From Olavius sp. associated proteobacterium Delta 1 (GTDB lineage: Bacteria > Desulfobacterota > Desulfobacteria > Desulfobacterales > JAFDCJ01), in contig CACVKW010001504.1 of the NCBI GenBank assembly GCA_902749685.1, positions 1-64,000 on the forward strand: a stretch of 64,000 bases of DNA. The letters run 5' to 3'. Made by a program: the position numbers and the translations under genes. The notes beneath the pieces were generated by a model. It searched no databases. It saw nothing but the letters and a program-made list of their open reading frames with translations, and was not told the origin of the DNA. Within the stretch, counting starts at the first letter, position 1. Each line of letters starts with the position of its first letter. Of this stretch, positions 9,061-19,538 are shown one piece after another.

Positions 9061-10006
9061 TTGGGTACCTTTTGCCGTAAATCTCCTGAAGGTTCTGACG
9101 CGTGAAGTGATAGAGCGTGTTGCAGTAGTGGCAGCACATTTCCAGCGGAAACGGTCCATTATCACGGATATCTTTTAACTCATCTATCGGCAGCAATGTT
9201 AACAGGCTGTGCACCTTTTCCGGGTTGCAATGGCACATAAACTCGATGCGACGATTCGCTAAAAACTGCGGTGAATAATCCTTAAAGGTTTCGGTGACCA
9301 GCAATACCGGATCATTGTCTGTCGTAAATACCTCCCCCAGTGAAGGCAGGCGGGTTACCCGCTCTTCCAGGCTGGCCGTCAAATCATCATCTGCCCGGGG
9401 CATGGCCTGTAGAAACAATCCGCCGGCCCCCGTGACTTCACCCTTTTTATCAAATTTAATGCTCAGATTAAAGGCTGTGGGCACCTGCTCGGAAGTGAGG
9501 AAGTAGTTGGCCAGATCTTTGGCAATGTTGCCGTATTTTAGCATTACCTGCCCGGTAAACGGCTGCTTGGCATCTTCCAGGTATTTCGTCACGGAGAGAA
9601 ATCCAGCACCGAAGAACGGGGACAGATCGAAATCTTCCATGGGGTTGTCCAGAGGGATGGGCACCTGTTTCAGAAATCCCCGGACTTCGCCGAAGGCGTT
9701 GGCCTCCACCACCAGCCCTTTGATCGGTCCTGAACAGTCAAACTTAATGCTGATCCGGTCATTGCTTTTTAAGTCGGCCGACATTAAGCCGGCACCTAAA
9801 TAAGCCCGTCCCAGAACCAGGGTTTCCAGAATCCCCAGTTCGTGGTTGGCCCGCATCTCATTGACCATTCGCGTACCATTCATGATCACCCCGCGAATCG
9901 CCCCGTCTGCCAGCAGGAAGTTGTGCAAACGGTCTTTGGCACTGGCGATCAACTTTTCTTTAAGCGTCTCCCCGTATGGTTTTTTCTTTTGCATAGCGCA
10001 ATTCAT
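9053..10006 (-). CDS. hslO: Hsp33 redox-regulated chaperone
   Basis: A 317-residue Hsp33. The N-terminal domain contains the family wording RGVIMNGTRMVNEMRANHELG...LGRAYLGAGLMSADLKSNDR and GPIKGLVVEANAFGEVRG. The C-terminal zinc-redox switch is seen as CHC near residue 260 and CCHYC near residue 297. In the cytoplasm the zinc-bound cysteines oxidise under stress, the C-terminal domain unfolds and the holdase becomes active. There are one or two more residues between the cysteines than in E. coli, but all four expected cysteines are available. The start is either 10006 or the internal Met four codons on. Confidence 0.93.
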   Translation of the reverse strand: MNCAMQKKKPYGETLKEKLIASAKDRLHNFLLADGAIRGVIMNGTRMVNEMRANHELGILETLVLGRAYLGAGLMSADLKSNDRISIKFDCSGPIKGLVVEANAFGEVRGFLKQVPIPLDNPMEDFDLSPFFGAGFLSVTKYLEDAKQPFTGQVMLKYGNIAKDLANYFLTSEQVPTAFNLSIKFDKKGEVTGAGGLFLQAMPRADDDLTASLEERVTRLPSLGEVFTTDNDPVLLVTETFKDYSPQFLANRRIEFMCHCNPEKVHSLLTLLPIDELKDIRDNGPFPLEMCCHYCNTLYHFTRQNLQEIYGKRYPNN

Positions 10007-10123
10007 TCATGCTTATAAAACCTGGTTCTCTGGGCCAGGTTAGCCTAAACTGGCTGTACTGTAAACGAATGCCTAAAGTGATCTAAATTACCTAAAATCC
10101 ACAATCCGCAATCCGCAATCGAA

Positions 10124-12532
10124 TTATTCCAATTCTTTTTTCAATTCTAAAGACCGCTGATAATATTGCTTCAGCTTTTGCTGAACAGCGCCGTATACCG
10201 TGCCTTTTGGAAAATTACCGTCCCGGTCCGCTTTGCCGGCCGGCGTGCCGGTTAGTATTTCGATGCCGTCTTCAACCGTTGCAACTTGATACACGTGAAA
10301 TTTACGTTTTTTGACGGCATCGATGACTTCCTTGCTGAGCATGAGGTTTCTTTGATTGGCCCGGGGTATCATCACACCCTGTTTCCCCGTAAAACCCTTG
10401 GTTTTGCAAACTTCATAAAACCCCTCGATTTTATGATTGACACCGCCGATGGCCTGGATTTGTCCTTTTTGATTGACGGACCCGGTGACGGCAATCCCCT
10501 GTTTGATGGGGATATCCGAAAGGCTGGAAAGAATAGCATACAATTCGGTGGATGAGGCACTGTCGCCGTCGATGCCATCGTAGCTTTGTTCAAAGGTGAT
10601 GCTGATTGACAGGTTTAGCGGATAACTCTGGGCAAATGTTCTTCCCACGTAACCGGAGAGAATCAGCACCCCTTTATCATGGGTACTGCCGCTGAGATTG
10701 GCTTCCCGTTCGATGTTGATAACCCCTTCTTTGCCCATAAACGCTTCGGCCGTAATGCGAACCGGACGGCCAAAGGAGAATTCGCCGATCTGATAAACAG
10801 CCAGGGCATTAACCTGACCGACGACATCGCTATCCACATCAATCATGATGGTCTCGTCGCGATAGGAATCGTGGATTTTTTCTTCATAGAGGTTGTAGCG
10901 GAAGCGATATTTGTTAAAGGCCTTGACCACATATTTATCGCTAACATACCTGGCGTTGTTTTTACGCGCCCAATAATCAGCTTCCCTTAAAACCCCCAGC
11001 AACGGACCGAAGCGAATGGAAAGTTTGTCTCTGTCGGACACGTATTTTTCGCCGTACTCCACGATGGTCGCCACACCTTTGGGCGTGAAGGCCAGCAGGT
11101 TTTCTTCCCGGCAAACCCGGGCAATGAATCGCGCATATTGTTGGACCGTATCCGCGTTTCTTTCCACTTCGTGGTCAAAATCGGCCCGGACCTTGAAGGT
11201 CTTGTTAAATCGCGGATCATAATTTTGCAGCACTTCAAAGGCATCATAGCTGCCCAGCAATATGACTTTTACTTTCAGGGGAATGGCCTCCGGACGCAGG
11301 GAAACCGTCCCAAACCCGCTTTCTTCGGCGATATCTTCGATTTGAATGCTTTTGTTTTGCAGCGCCCGCTTGAGTGCTTCCCAGACGTAGGGGTTCGTCA
11401 GCACGGATTCCATATCCATTATCAGAAAGCCGCCGTTGGCTTCCAGTAGAGAGCCGGCCTGAACCATGGTAAAATCTGTTGTAACGGTACCCATGTGGGC
11501 GCGTTTTTCGATACGACCCATTACATTGTGATAGGTCGGATTGGTTTCAAAGATGACCGGAGCCCCTTTCGGCGGTCCGTGATCTGTTAAGGGATTGATC
11601 TGGTAGCGGTGCAGTTTGGATTTTTGAGGAAGTAAAAATATGTTCTCTTCGCCGCTGCCGCCTTCTTCCGCGGGCATAAAAAAATTGACGTTTTCAATGA
11701 TGTCCTGCTCAACTGCATCAATGTGGACCATGATATTACGGCTGTCTTTAAATTCGGACCTGATTTTCTCCAGGCGGGATTGAACGACGGATTGGGTGAC
11801 TTCATCCATCAACTCTTCAACGTCGCTGCGCAGGGCGATGTTTAATTTGTCGACTTCCACCGATGACATTTCAATCTGGTTCTTGATCTGGCGGATATTT
11901 TCTTCAATTTCAGTTTTCTGATCAATTGAAAGGTTGTTAAAATCTTCCGCTGTGAGCGGTTGGCCATCGACCACGGGGACCGTCTCAAACTCTTCATCCG
12001 TTGTCAGAATCTGTAGATTTTTTTTCGCGGCATATGTTTCGATTTTTTGAAAAAGTCGACTTTGCTTCTCCGAATACCTGGTTTTTATTGCGGACAGCCG
12101 TTTGAGATACATTTCACTTTCAAATGCTGCCGGCAGGTCTTTTTTCAGAATCTGGATAAAGCGGTTTATTTTTTTGCTGAGTTGGACTGCTTTGCCGCTG
12201 GGAACTTCGATGGCGTGCGGGCGAAATTCATCTTTAAAATTATTGACCAGACACCAGTCATTCGGTTTGGGCAGTGTTCGGGCGTGCTTGGTCACATAAT
12301 CTTGGACGATGGTGGATTTGCCGGTACCTTCGAGTCCCGTCACAAAGATATTATACCCGGAATGGTTCATATTCAGCCCGAATTCGAGTGCCTGCACCGC
12401 CCTTTCCTGGCCGATGACTTCATCCAGGGGTTTGATCTGCGAGGTGTTTTTAAATTTGAAAACTCTGTGGTCGCAGACACATCGGAGGTCGGCAGCTTTT
12501 AGCTCAAATTTTTGCGACAATTTTTGCGACAT
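10124..12532 (-). CDS. Lon-family ATP-dependent protease (LonB-like)
   Basis: An 802-residue AAA+/Lon S16 protease. A Walker A motif (GLEGTGKS) lies at 66-73, right after an IGQERAVQALEFGL box. A long helical insertion (about residues 120-290) follows, and Walker B-like LIMDMESVL near 370. The S16 protease domain is C-terminal, with the catalytic Ser in DGDSASSTELYAILSSLSD and the Lys in GGVNHKIEGF. The usual Lon N-terminal substrate domain is absent, so this is the Lon-like/LonB class rather than LonA. It degrades or unfolds proteins in the cytoplasm. The gene stands alone, between hslO and uvrA on the same strand. Confidence 0.9.
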   Translation of the reverse strand: MSQKLSQKFELKAADLRCVCDHRVFKFKNTSQIKPLDEVIGQERAVQALEFGLNMNHSGYNIFVTGLEGTGKSTIVQDYVTKHARTLPKPNDWCLVNNFKDEFRPHAIEVPSGKAVQLSKKINRFIQILKKDLPAAFESEMYLKRLSAIKTRYSEKQSRLFQKIETYAAKKNLQILTTDEEFETVPVVDGQPLTAEDFNNLSIDQKTEIEENIRQIKNQIEMSSVEVDKLNIALRSDVEELMDEVTQSVVQSRLEKIRSEFKDSRNIMVHIDAVEQDIIENVNFFMPAEEGGSGEENIFLLPQKSKLHRYQINPLTDHGPPKGAPVIFETNPTYHNVMGRIEKRAHMGTVTTDFTMVQAGSLLEANGGFLIMDMESVLTNPYVWEALKRALQNKSIQIEDIAEESGFGTVSLRPEAIPLKVKVILLGSYDAFEVLQNYDPRFNKTFKVRADFDHEVERNADTVQQYARFIARVCREENLLAFTPKGVATIVEYGEKYVSDRDKLSIRFGPLLGVLREADYWARKNNARYVSDKYVVKAFNKYRFRYNLYEEKIHDSYRDETIMIDVDSDVVGQVNALAVYQIGEFSFGRPVRITAEAFMGKEGVINIEREANLSGSTHDKGVLILSGYVGRTFAQSYPLNLSISITFEQSYDGIDGDSASSTELYAILSSLSDIPIKQGIAVTGSVNQKGQIQAIGGVNHKIEGFYEVCKTKGFTGKQGVMIPRANQRNLMLSKEVIDAVKKRKFHVYQVATVEDGIEILTGTPAGKADRDGNFPKGTVYGAVQQKLKQYYQRSLELKKELE

Positions 12533-12809
12533 AATTAGGCTCCTGGTTGATTGGGAGGTTACGTTACTGGATTGATTCTTCAGGAATACAGATCTGGTAC
12601 GGTCGAAAAAATGTAAAATAACCTACTGTTACGATACGATATTTTTATTTCAATGACAAGTTTGAAAGTAAAAGACAAAGATTCCAAATACCAATCATCA
12701 AAACAATGCGATCAATTATTCAGCATCTTTGGTTCTTTCTGTTTGGGATTTTGAATTTTGGTTATTGATATTTATTTGGGATTTGTATTTTGGTGCTTGG
12801 AATTTAAAG
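12533..12809. repeat. word-like intergenic repeat region
   Basis: Between 12690 and 12807 the spacer carries repeated words of the type TTTGGGATTTTGAATTTTGG and TTGGTGCTTGGAATTT. The same wording is found at 32709-32742, 37298-37452 and 56095-56300. Confidence 0.55.
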
Positions 12810-15800
12810 CTAACTACCTTGTAAATACTTCTGAAACCATTTTGCTGTATGAGATTTTTTGGTGAACTTTAATATTTCTTCGGGGGATCCGCTGGCAACC
12901 ACCCGGCCGCCTTCGTCGCCGCCTTCGGGGCCCAGGTCGATAATATAGTCTGCTTCACGGATAATTTCCATGTTGTGTTCGATGACGGCCACGGTATTGC
13001 CTTCATCCACCAGTTTTTGAAGGACGTCGATCAAGCGCTGGACATCGGCCATGTGCAGGCCCGTGGTGGGTTCATCCAGGATGTAAAGGGTGTGCCCGTA
13101 GGAGCGCTTTACCAGTTGTTGGGCCAGTTTGATGCGCTGAGCTTCTCCGCCGGACAGGGTCGGGCTGGGCTGTCCCAGGCACAAATAACCCAGGCCGACA
13201 TCACATACAAATTGCACGGCACGCCGGATAGTGGGGATGGCCGTAAAAAATCTGGCTGCTTCGGCAAAGGTCATTTCCAGGATTTCGGCGATGTTCTTGC
13301 CGCGATACTGAACGGCCAGGGTTTCGTTGTTGAAGCGTTTGCCCCGGCAGACGTCACAGGGCACATAGACATCGGGCAAAAAACTCATTGCCACCTTCGG
13401 CCGGCCCTGTCCCTTGCAGGTTTCGCATCGACCGGCGGCCACATTAAATGAAAAGCGGCCGGACGAATATCCTCTGGCACGGGCCGGCGGGGTCAGCGAG
13501 AATAATTTGCGAATTTCCGACAAAAACCCGACATAGGAAGCCGGTACCGAACGCGGTGTGCGGCCGATCGGACTGTGGTCGACTTCCAACACGCGCGCGA
13601 GATTCTGCCAGCCTTTAATATCCTTGCACCGGCCGGCCGGCCGGCGCTGCTTTAACAGTCGGTTGCGCAAACCGCGGTACAATGTTTCTTTGAGCAAGCT
13701 GGATTTTCCCGAACCGGAAACGCCGGAGACTGCAATCAGGCGGCCCAGCGGAATTTTAGAGTTAATATTCTTGAGGTTGTTGACGGCGGCTTTCTGAATC
13801 AAGATGGCGGGCAATTTTTTATAGGGCCGCAGGCGCGAGGTGATTTTTTTCGGATTTCCGTCGAGCAGGGCGCCGGTCACCGATAAGGGAACTTTTTTCA
13901 AGTCGCAAAGTTTGCCTGAAGCCACCACCAGACCGCCGCCCTGGCCGGCACCGGGTCCCAAATCGACAATGGTGTCGGCTTCGCGGATGGTTTCTTCATC
14001 ATGCTCTACCACCAGAATCGTATTGCCCCGGTCGCGCAGCGTTTTCAGGGCATCGATCAGGATGCGGTTGTCCCGGGCGTGCAGCCCGATGGTGGGCTCG
14101 TCTAAAATATAGCAAACACCGGTCAAATTTGATCCCAGCTGGGCGGCCAGGCGAATTCGCTGAGCCTCACCACCGGAAAGGGTATTTCCGCTGCGGGCCA
14201 GGGAGAGATAGGACAACCCCAGCTGATTCAACAGTGCCAGACGGGCCAGCAGTTCGGCCACGATCGGCTCGGCCACCGGTTTTTCATGGGAGTTAAACGC
14301 CAGTTTTTTGATGAGTTGATAGACATCCCGCGCCGGTTTTTGAGTCAGATCCCAGATGCTGTACCGGCCGACCTTGACTGCCATAGCCTGCGGTTTCAAG
14401 CGACTGCCACTGCATTCGGAGCACACTTTCAGATCGGCGCCGTCCTCATTATCCGCTTCCCCAATGGTGCCGAGCCCGCCGCATTTCAGGCAGGCACCCT
14501 GTTTACTGTTAAAGGAAAACAGGCGTGGGTCGAGGCTCTCAAGACCGATACCACAGGTGGGGCAGATGCCATGCAGGCTGAATACATCGTCATTGCGTCC
14601 ACGATCTACAATTATCAGCGTGCCGTTGCCTTCTTCCAGCGCCCGGTCTACCAGCCCCTCCAGGTCTTTGGCGGGCAGCCGTCCGATGACCAGATCAATG
14701 TTGTGCTCGTGATAACGGCTCAGGGCCTGGCCCTCTTTTATCGCTGTTATTTTACCGTCAATACGGGCCTTTTTAAGCCCCTGTTTACGGGCGCGCGCCA
14801 GCACATCTTTGTGAAAACCCTTGCGGCCGAACACTTTCGGGGCCAGCACGGTGGCTGCTTTATCCGGGTAACGCCGGCGGATCTGGTCGACAATGGCCGT
14901 CTGGGTTTGGGCCGACAATTTTCGGTCACAGCCCGGGCAATGCTGGATGCCGAGCTTGCTGTAAAGCAGTCGCAAATAATGATAGATTTCGGTCAGGGTG
15001 GCCACGGTGGAACGTCGGCTGGCATAGCTGGTGCGTTGTTCAATGGCCACCGTCGGAGCCAATCCGGTCACCAGGTCGACTTCCGGCCGTTCCAGAATCT
15101 TCATGTACTGGCGCACGTAGGGCGCCAAACTTTCAAGATAGCGGCGCTGGCCCTCGGCAAATAAAATATCAAAGGCCAGGGTGGATTTGCCGGAGCCGGA
15201 CACACCGGTCAGCACCACCAATTCGTTGTGGGGCAATTCCAGGTCGATGTCTTTTAGATTATGCTCCCGGGCACCTTTCAAGGCAATCGCATTTGAAAGC
15301 GAAGCCTTGGTAAATGATGCCAACGGTTCGGCAACACCTGCGGGAATTGTTTTTTGGTGTTTCAACCTTCCGGTATCTTTCAGATAGGCTTTTAAAAATC
15401 GGCCGGTGTGTGATTTGATATTTTTGGCAATCTCCCCCGGGGGGCCGGTTGCCACTACCCGACCGCCGGCATCACCGCCATCCGGTCCCAGATCGATGAC
15501 CCAGTCGGCGGTTTTAACGACATCCATATTATGTTCGATCACCAATACCGAGTTGCCGCCTTCCACCAGCCGCTGTAAAGCGGCCAGGAGCTTTGCGATA
15601 TCATCAAAATGCAGGCCGGTGGTCGGCTCGTCAAATATGAACAGTTTTGGCGCGGCCTTCAGCGAACCGATTTTAACGTAGCGGGATAGTTTGAGACGCT
15701 GGGCTTCACCGCCGGACATGGTGTTGATCGGCTGCCCCAGGCGGATGTAGCCCAGTCCCACATCAGCCAGGGGCTGCAGCGCGGCAATGATTTTTTTACG

Positions 15801-18125
15801 ATCCTTAAAAAACACCCGGGCCTGATTCACCGTCATGCTCAGGATATCATGAATGTTCTGCCCCCGGTAATGGACATCCAGCACATCGGATTTGAAGCGT
15901 TTGCCGCTGCAGTCCGGACAGGTGATATATACATCGGACAGAAACTGCATCTCCACCTTTTCAAACCCTTCGCCTTTGCAGGTTTCGCAGCGCCCGCCGG
16001 CCACATTAAAGGAAAAATGACCGGGACCCAGTCCTGCTGTCTGCGCCTCGGAAGTATCCGCCAACAGACGCCGAATCGGGTCCAGGGCTTTGGTGTAAGT
16101 CAAGGCATTGGCACGCGGCGTGCGACCGATCGCGCGCTGGTCCACCAGCACGACATCGGTAATGTGGTCTAAACCCATGATGGCAGTGTGTTCGCCGGGA
16201 CGTCCCTCCTGATTTCCCAGGGCCCTCTTGGCGGCTTTATACAGGATTTCTTCCGCCAGAGTTGATTTGCCCGATCCGGAAACGCCGGTTAAGCAGACAA
16301 ACAATCCCAGGGGGATACGAACATCAATTTGTTTCAGGTTATTTTCAGCGGCGCCCTTGATCGTCAACCAACGGCCGCGGCCCGGACTGCGCTGCCGGCC
16401 GGCCGCCGGTATTTTGCGCTGGCCTTTCAGGTACTGTCCGGTCAGGGAACCATTCACCTTGGCGGTGGGTCCGAAATACATAACCTGGCCGCCTTTTTCG
16501 CCCGCTTGAGGACCCAGATCCAGCAGGTTGTCGCTTTCGCGAATAATTTCGGGGTCGTGCTCCACCACCACGACGGTATTCGATAAATTGCGCAACCCTT
16601 TTAATATGCGAATCAGGCGATGATTATCACGGGGATGCAGGCCGATACTGGGCTCGTCCAGCACATAAAGCGTGTTGACCAGCGATGATCCCAATGCGGA
16701 CGCCAGCGCGACCCGCTGGACCTCGCCGCCGGACAGGGTGCGGGATTGACGATCGAGGGTCAGATATTCCAGCCCGACATCCCTGAGATAGTTCAGACGA
16801 TTGTTGACTTCCTGCAAGACAAGCAAGCCGGCTTCATCCCGGGCCGGCACCGGCAATGTCTTGAAAAAGGCCAGCGCCCGGGCGACATTCATGGCATAGA
16901 TCTGAGCGATATTCTGTCCCCCGAGACGGTACAGACGGGTCTCCGGCTTAAAGCGGGTGCCGCTGCATTCCCGGCAGACATCATAGCTGCGATAGCGGGA
17001 CAGAAATACCCGCACCGTCATTTTGTAGGTTTTGGATTCCAGCCAGCGGAAAAACCCTTCGACGCCGTAGTAGGTGGAATTTCCTTTGATAATGGCTTTC
17101 TTATGGGCCGCTATCAGCTTGCGAAATGGGATTGTGGTTGGAATTTTCTTGCGCCGGCAAAAATCCTTCAGGTCCTCAAACTCCATGCGCCCGTTGTCGG
17201 AAGTGCCGAATGGTTTGATCGCGCCCTGTGCCAGGGATAGCGCGTGGTCCGGTATCACGAGGTCCATGTCGATACCGATCGTGCGGCCAAAACCGCGGCA
17301 GGTGTCACACGCACCTGCGGGGCTGTTGAAGGAAAAAAGATTGGGCATCGGTGCTGCGTATTCTATTTTGCAGCGGGCACATTCCAACCGGTTGCTGAAG
17401 GCATAATGCCCATCCGGCTGAATCCAGAGGTCCAGCCGACCACCGCCAAAGCGGAAAGCCAGTTCCAGGGAGTCCAGCACCCGGGCTTTATCCGAAGGGC
17501 GCAGGATGAGCCGGTCGGCCAACACCGCTATCTCTTTCTGACGGCGGTTGGGCAGCCAGTCATCCAGCTGAATGATACGGTTGGCGACAAACAGGCGATC
17601 AAAGCCTAACTGCATCAGCGCCTTGCGAACTTCGTCCGCAGAAGCGCCGTTGATCATATACGGAAACGTAATGACCACGTGTGATCCGGCGGGCTGTTTG
17701 TGCAGTAAATGCCAGACCCGGGCCGGGCTTTCCGGTTCTACCGGCTGACCGCAGGAGCGACAATGGAGCTGCGCGAGACGAGCGTACAACAGCTTCACGT
17801 AGTCGGTAATTTCGGTCATGGTGCCAACGGTGGAGCGCGATGTGCGGACCGGGTCTTTGCGGTCGATGGCAATGGCCGGCGGAATTCCCTCGATCTTGTC
17901 GACCTGGGGGCGATCCATGCGATCCATGAATTGCCTGGCATAGGGAGAGAAAGTTTCCACATAGCGGCGCTGGCCTTCGGCATACAGGGTGTCAAAGGCC
18001 AGAGAGGATTTGCCCGAACCGCTGACACCGGTGACGACGGTAATTTGATTTAGCGGGATATCAAGATCCAGATTTTTGAGATTGTGCTGGCGGGCACCTT
18101 TTATTCGAATTAATCGGGTATTCAT
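12810..18125 (-). CDS. uvrA: double-length excinuclease UvrA (tandem fusion)
   Basis: A 1771-residue protein made of two complete UvrA units in one chain; a normal UvrA is about 940 residues. Each half has two ABC ATPase modules. Walker A motifs (GVSGSGKSS/T) occur four times, and the ABC signature occurs four times as TLSGGEVQR, TMSGGEAQR, TLSGGEAQR and TLSGGEAQR. Zinc-finger cysteine pairs (CRSCG, CARC...CDTC, CETC...CPDC, and their second-half equivalents CPGC, CPTC...CLKC, CETC...CDVC) are kept in both. The join is near residue 930. It should scan DNA for bulky lesions with UvrB, the two halves acting as an intramolecular dimer. Chlamydial UvrA is also double length. No other uvr gene is in the window. 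Confidence 0.95.
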   Translation of the reverse strand: MNTRLIRIKGARQHNLKNLDLDIPLNQITVVTGVSGSGKSSLAFDTLYAEGQRRYVETFSPYARQFMDRMDRPQVDKIEGIPPAIAIDRKDPVRTSRSTVGTMTEITDYVKLLYARLAQLHCRSCGQPVEPESPARVWHLLHKQPAGSHVVITFPYMINGASADEVRKALMQLGFDRLFVANRIIQLDDWLPNRRQKEIAVLADRLILRPSDKARVLDSLELAFRFGGGRLDLWIQPDGHYAFSNRLECARCKIEYAAPMPNLFSFNSPAGACDTCRGFGRTIGIDMDLVIPDHALSLAQGAIKPFGTSDNGRMEFEDLKDFCRRKKIPTTIPFRKLIAAHKKAIIKGNSTYYGVEGFFRWLESKTYKMTVRVFLSRYRSYDVCRECSGTRFKPETRLYRLGGQNIAQIYAMNVARALAFFKTLPVPARDEAGLLVLQEVNNRLNYLRDVGLEYLTLDRQSRTLSGGEVQRVALASALGSSLVNTLYVLDEPSIGLHPRDNHRLIRILKGLRNLSNTVVVVEHDPEIIRESDNLLDLGPQAGEKGGQVMYFGPTAKVNGSLTGQYLKGQRKIPAAGRQRSPGRGRWLTIKGAAENNLKQIDVRIPLGLFVCLTGVSGSGKSTLAEEILYKAAKRALGNQEGRPGEHTAIMGLDHITDVVLVDQRAIGRTPRANALTYTKALDPIRRLLADTSEAQTAGLGPGHFSFNVAGGRCETCKGEGFEKVEMQFLSDVYITCPDCSGKRFKSDVLDVHYRGQNIHDILSMTVNQARVFFKDRKKIIAALQPLADVGLGYIRLGQPINTMSGGEAQRLKLSRYVKIGSLKAAPKLFIFDEPTTGLHFDDIAKLLAALQRLVEGGNSVLVIEHNMDVVKTADWVIDLGPDGGDAGGRVVATGPPGEIAKNIKSHTGRFLKAYLKDTGRLKHQKTIPAGVAEPLASFTKASLSNAIALKGAREHNLKDIDLELPHNELVVLTGVSGSGKSTLAFDILFAEGQRRYLESLAPYVRQYMKILERPEVDLVTGLAPTVAIEQRTSYASRRSTVATLTEIYHYLRLLYSKLGIQHCPGCDRKLSAQTQTAIVDQIRRRYPDKAATVLAPKVFGRKGFHKDVLARARKQGLKKARIDGKITAIKEGQALSRYHEHNIDLVIGRLPAKDLEGLVDRALEEGNGTLIIVDRGRNDDVFSLHGICPTCGIGLESLDPRLFSFNSKQGACLKCGGLGTIGEADNEDGADLKVCSECSGSRLKPQAMAVKVGRYSIWDLTQKPARDVYQLIKKLAFNSHEKPVAEPIVAELLARLALLNQLGLSYLSLARSGNTLSGGEAQRIRLAAQLGSNLTGVCYILDEPTIGLHARDNRILIDALKTLRDRGNTILVVEHDEETIREADTIVDLGPGAGQGGGLVVASGKLCDLKKVPLSVTGALLDGNPKKITSRLRPYKKLPAILIQKAAVNNLKNINSKIPLGRLIAVSGVSGSGKSSLLKETLYRGLRNRLLKQRRPAGRCKDIKGWQNLARVLEVDHSPIGRTPRSVPASYVGFLSEIRKLFSLTPPARARGYSSGRFSFNVAAGRCETCKGQGRPKVAMSFLPDVYVPCDVCRGKRFNNETLAVQYRGKNIAEILEMTFAEAARFFTAIPTIRRAVQFVCDVGLGYLCLGQPSPTLSGGEAQRIKLAQQLVKRSYGHTLYILDEPTTGLHMADVQRLIDVLQKLVDEGNTVAVIEHNMEIIREADYIIDLGPEGGDEGGRVVASGSPEEILKFTKKSHTAKWFQKYLQGS

Positions 18126-18220
18126 ATATTTTATTAGTTATCACCTCAATTTTATTAGCACTGTCTAAATTAATAACCCGAATACACAGCGTCAATATTA
18201 ATTGCTCAATTGCTTTATGA

Positions 18221-18973
18221 TTAGCTATTCACGATCGCTTCGATCGTAGTGGCCAGGTCCATAAAATTTACCTGCATTTCTTTTTGAACATCTTTTTTAT
18301 CGTCCTGCGAGTAATCTACCCCAAAGCGTAGGTTGATCAGGATATTTTTTTTGCTGCAGTAATCATCCAGAGACGTTTTAGTCATGCTTCCTACTAAAAA
18401 GGCGCCGGTCTTCGACCCCCATTCAAAGTGAGAACCATCTCCCCCGCTGTCTCCCATCAATATTGCTTTATCGGCGGGTATGCCCATTGAGCGAATGACC
18501 GTTTCGCTGTTTTTAGCTTTGTCCCCGGTCTCGAAAAGATCATAGATGTATCGGGGATCGCTGCTGTTCTCCGGAAAGCTTACCATTGGATGGGCCGATA
18601 TTACCGGCACGCGGGGCAGGAGACCCTTGGCAAAAACCCGCTGGAAATAGCCGATCATGCCGGTGGTGTTGATCATAAACAGAATGTTTCTGCTCAGACA
18701 CCATTCGATCAGATTCGCGACACCGCTATAGGTGGTGAAGGCTTCATCCAGATATGCATCCATTTGTTCCGGCTTTACCGGATCGGACCATAAATGCCGG
18801 ATTTGTCCGACGGCTTCCCCCAGAGCGATTTGATTGCCGGTGTACTGCTGGAAAATGGCATTTAATTGAGGTTTGATTTCCGGAAAGTTAAAAGATATGA
18901 AGTCAAATGGCCCACAGGGTGCCAGGCACTCGTTCCAATCCGATGATACAATGGCTTTATAGCGGACACTCAT
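18221..18973 (-). CDS. HAD-superfamily hydrolase-like protein
   Basis: A 250-residue protein with a HAD-like layout. Motif I is SSDWNECLAP (Asp12-Trp-Asn14), motif II is the MINTTG stretch, and motif IV is ILMGDSGGDGSHFEWG. The cap insert lies between residues 20 and 110. The second Asp of the usual DxD is Asn here, so a hydrolytic phosphatase activity is not assured; some HAD enzymes carry other residues at this place. The end is rich in Lys and Asp. Substrate unknown. It lies alone after uvrA on the same strand. Confidence 0.7.
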   Translation of the reverse strand: MSVRYKAIVSSDWNECLAPCGPFDFISFNFPEIKPQLNAIFQQYTGNQIALGEAVGQIRHLWSDPVKPEQMDAYLDEAFTTYSGVANLIEWCLSRNILFMINTTGMIGYFQRVFAKGLLPRVPVISAHPMVSFPENSSDPRYIYDLFETGDKAKNSETVIRSMGIPADKAILMGDSGGDGSHFEWGSKTGAFLVGSMTKTSLDDYCSKKNILINLRFGVDYSQDDKKDVQKEMQVNFMDLATTIEAIVNS

Positions 18974-19024
18974 TTTTGAAATTCAGGTTTCATTGCAGGA
19001 CAGCATCTTCGATGCCCGGAAACT

Positions 19025-19354
19025 CTAGGGCAGCGTGTGGGTTTGGTTGCCGCTGCATTTTAATTCATTGCTCCCTGACCCGCGCTTGGCAGAATCCGCT
19101 TTAAAATTGACGCTGATGCGGCCGGAAAGGCTTTTGAGGGAGATCGTCTGACCCTGCAGCAACCATCCCCGAAAAATTATTCGTCGGGTCGGGTTGCCGT
19201 CTCGATCAACATCACGAACATAAAGATGAATATTATCGCGATCGGCCTTGATCTGACACGTATGCTCCAGGGCTGCGGCTTTGAAGGGCCAAAAACTGTT
19301 GGTAACTGCGATAGCAATGATACTGATGAAAATTAGCGCTTTTTTCTTTTTCAT
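19025..19354 (-). CDS. secreted small protein, unknown
   Basis: 109 residues with a lysine-rich N-terminus and a signal peptide (cleavage probably after KAAA, near residue 29). The mature part is about 80 residues, contains two Cys (HTC near the start and LKC near the end) that could form a disulfide, and looks beta-rich. No family is recognised. It lies 50 bp behind the HAD gene in opposite order (downstream end toward 19025), so it may share its promoter region with the genes before uvrA. Confidence 0.6.
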   Translation of the reverse strand: MKKKKALIFISIIAIAVTNSFWPFKAAALEHTCQIKADRDNIHLYVRDVDRDGNPTRRIIFRGWLLQGQTISLKSLSGRISVNFKADSAKRGSGSNELKCSGNQTHTLP

Positions 19355-19509
19355 GAGTTTTCATCCAGCGCAGTCGATGATTCAACAATAGTCGGCAATG
19401 AGAAATTCTCACCTTCCGGCATCCAGCCTATCGAACGGTTCGCGTTCTGTCAAATGCAAGAATTATAATATGGCAACCAATTGATAGTATAGTAAATAAT
19501 TATTGTAAT

Positions 19510-19538
19510 TTGACATCGGGACGTCTTTTTACTAAAAT
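19510..19538 (+). promoter_or_regulatory. sigma-70 type promoter
   Basis: TTGACA at 19510-19515 and TAAAAT at 19533-19538 with a 17-bp spacer. It lies about 115 bp before the zinc-ribbon gene, which has an AGAAGGAG ribosome site. The -35 is a perfect consensus. Confidence 0.6.

Noticed and set aside
14286-15164. Long forward frame inside uvrA (292 codons)
   Set aside because: Antisense shadow of uvrA; long opposite frames are common in such GC-rich coding stretches, and uvrA's domain content is unambiguous.
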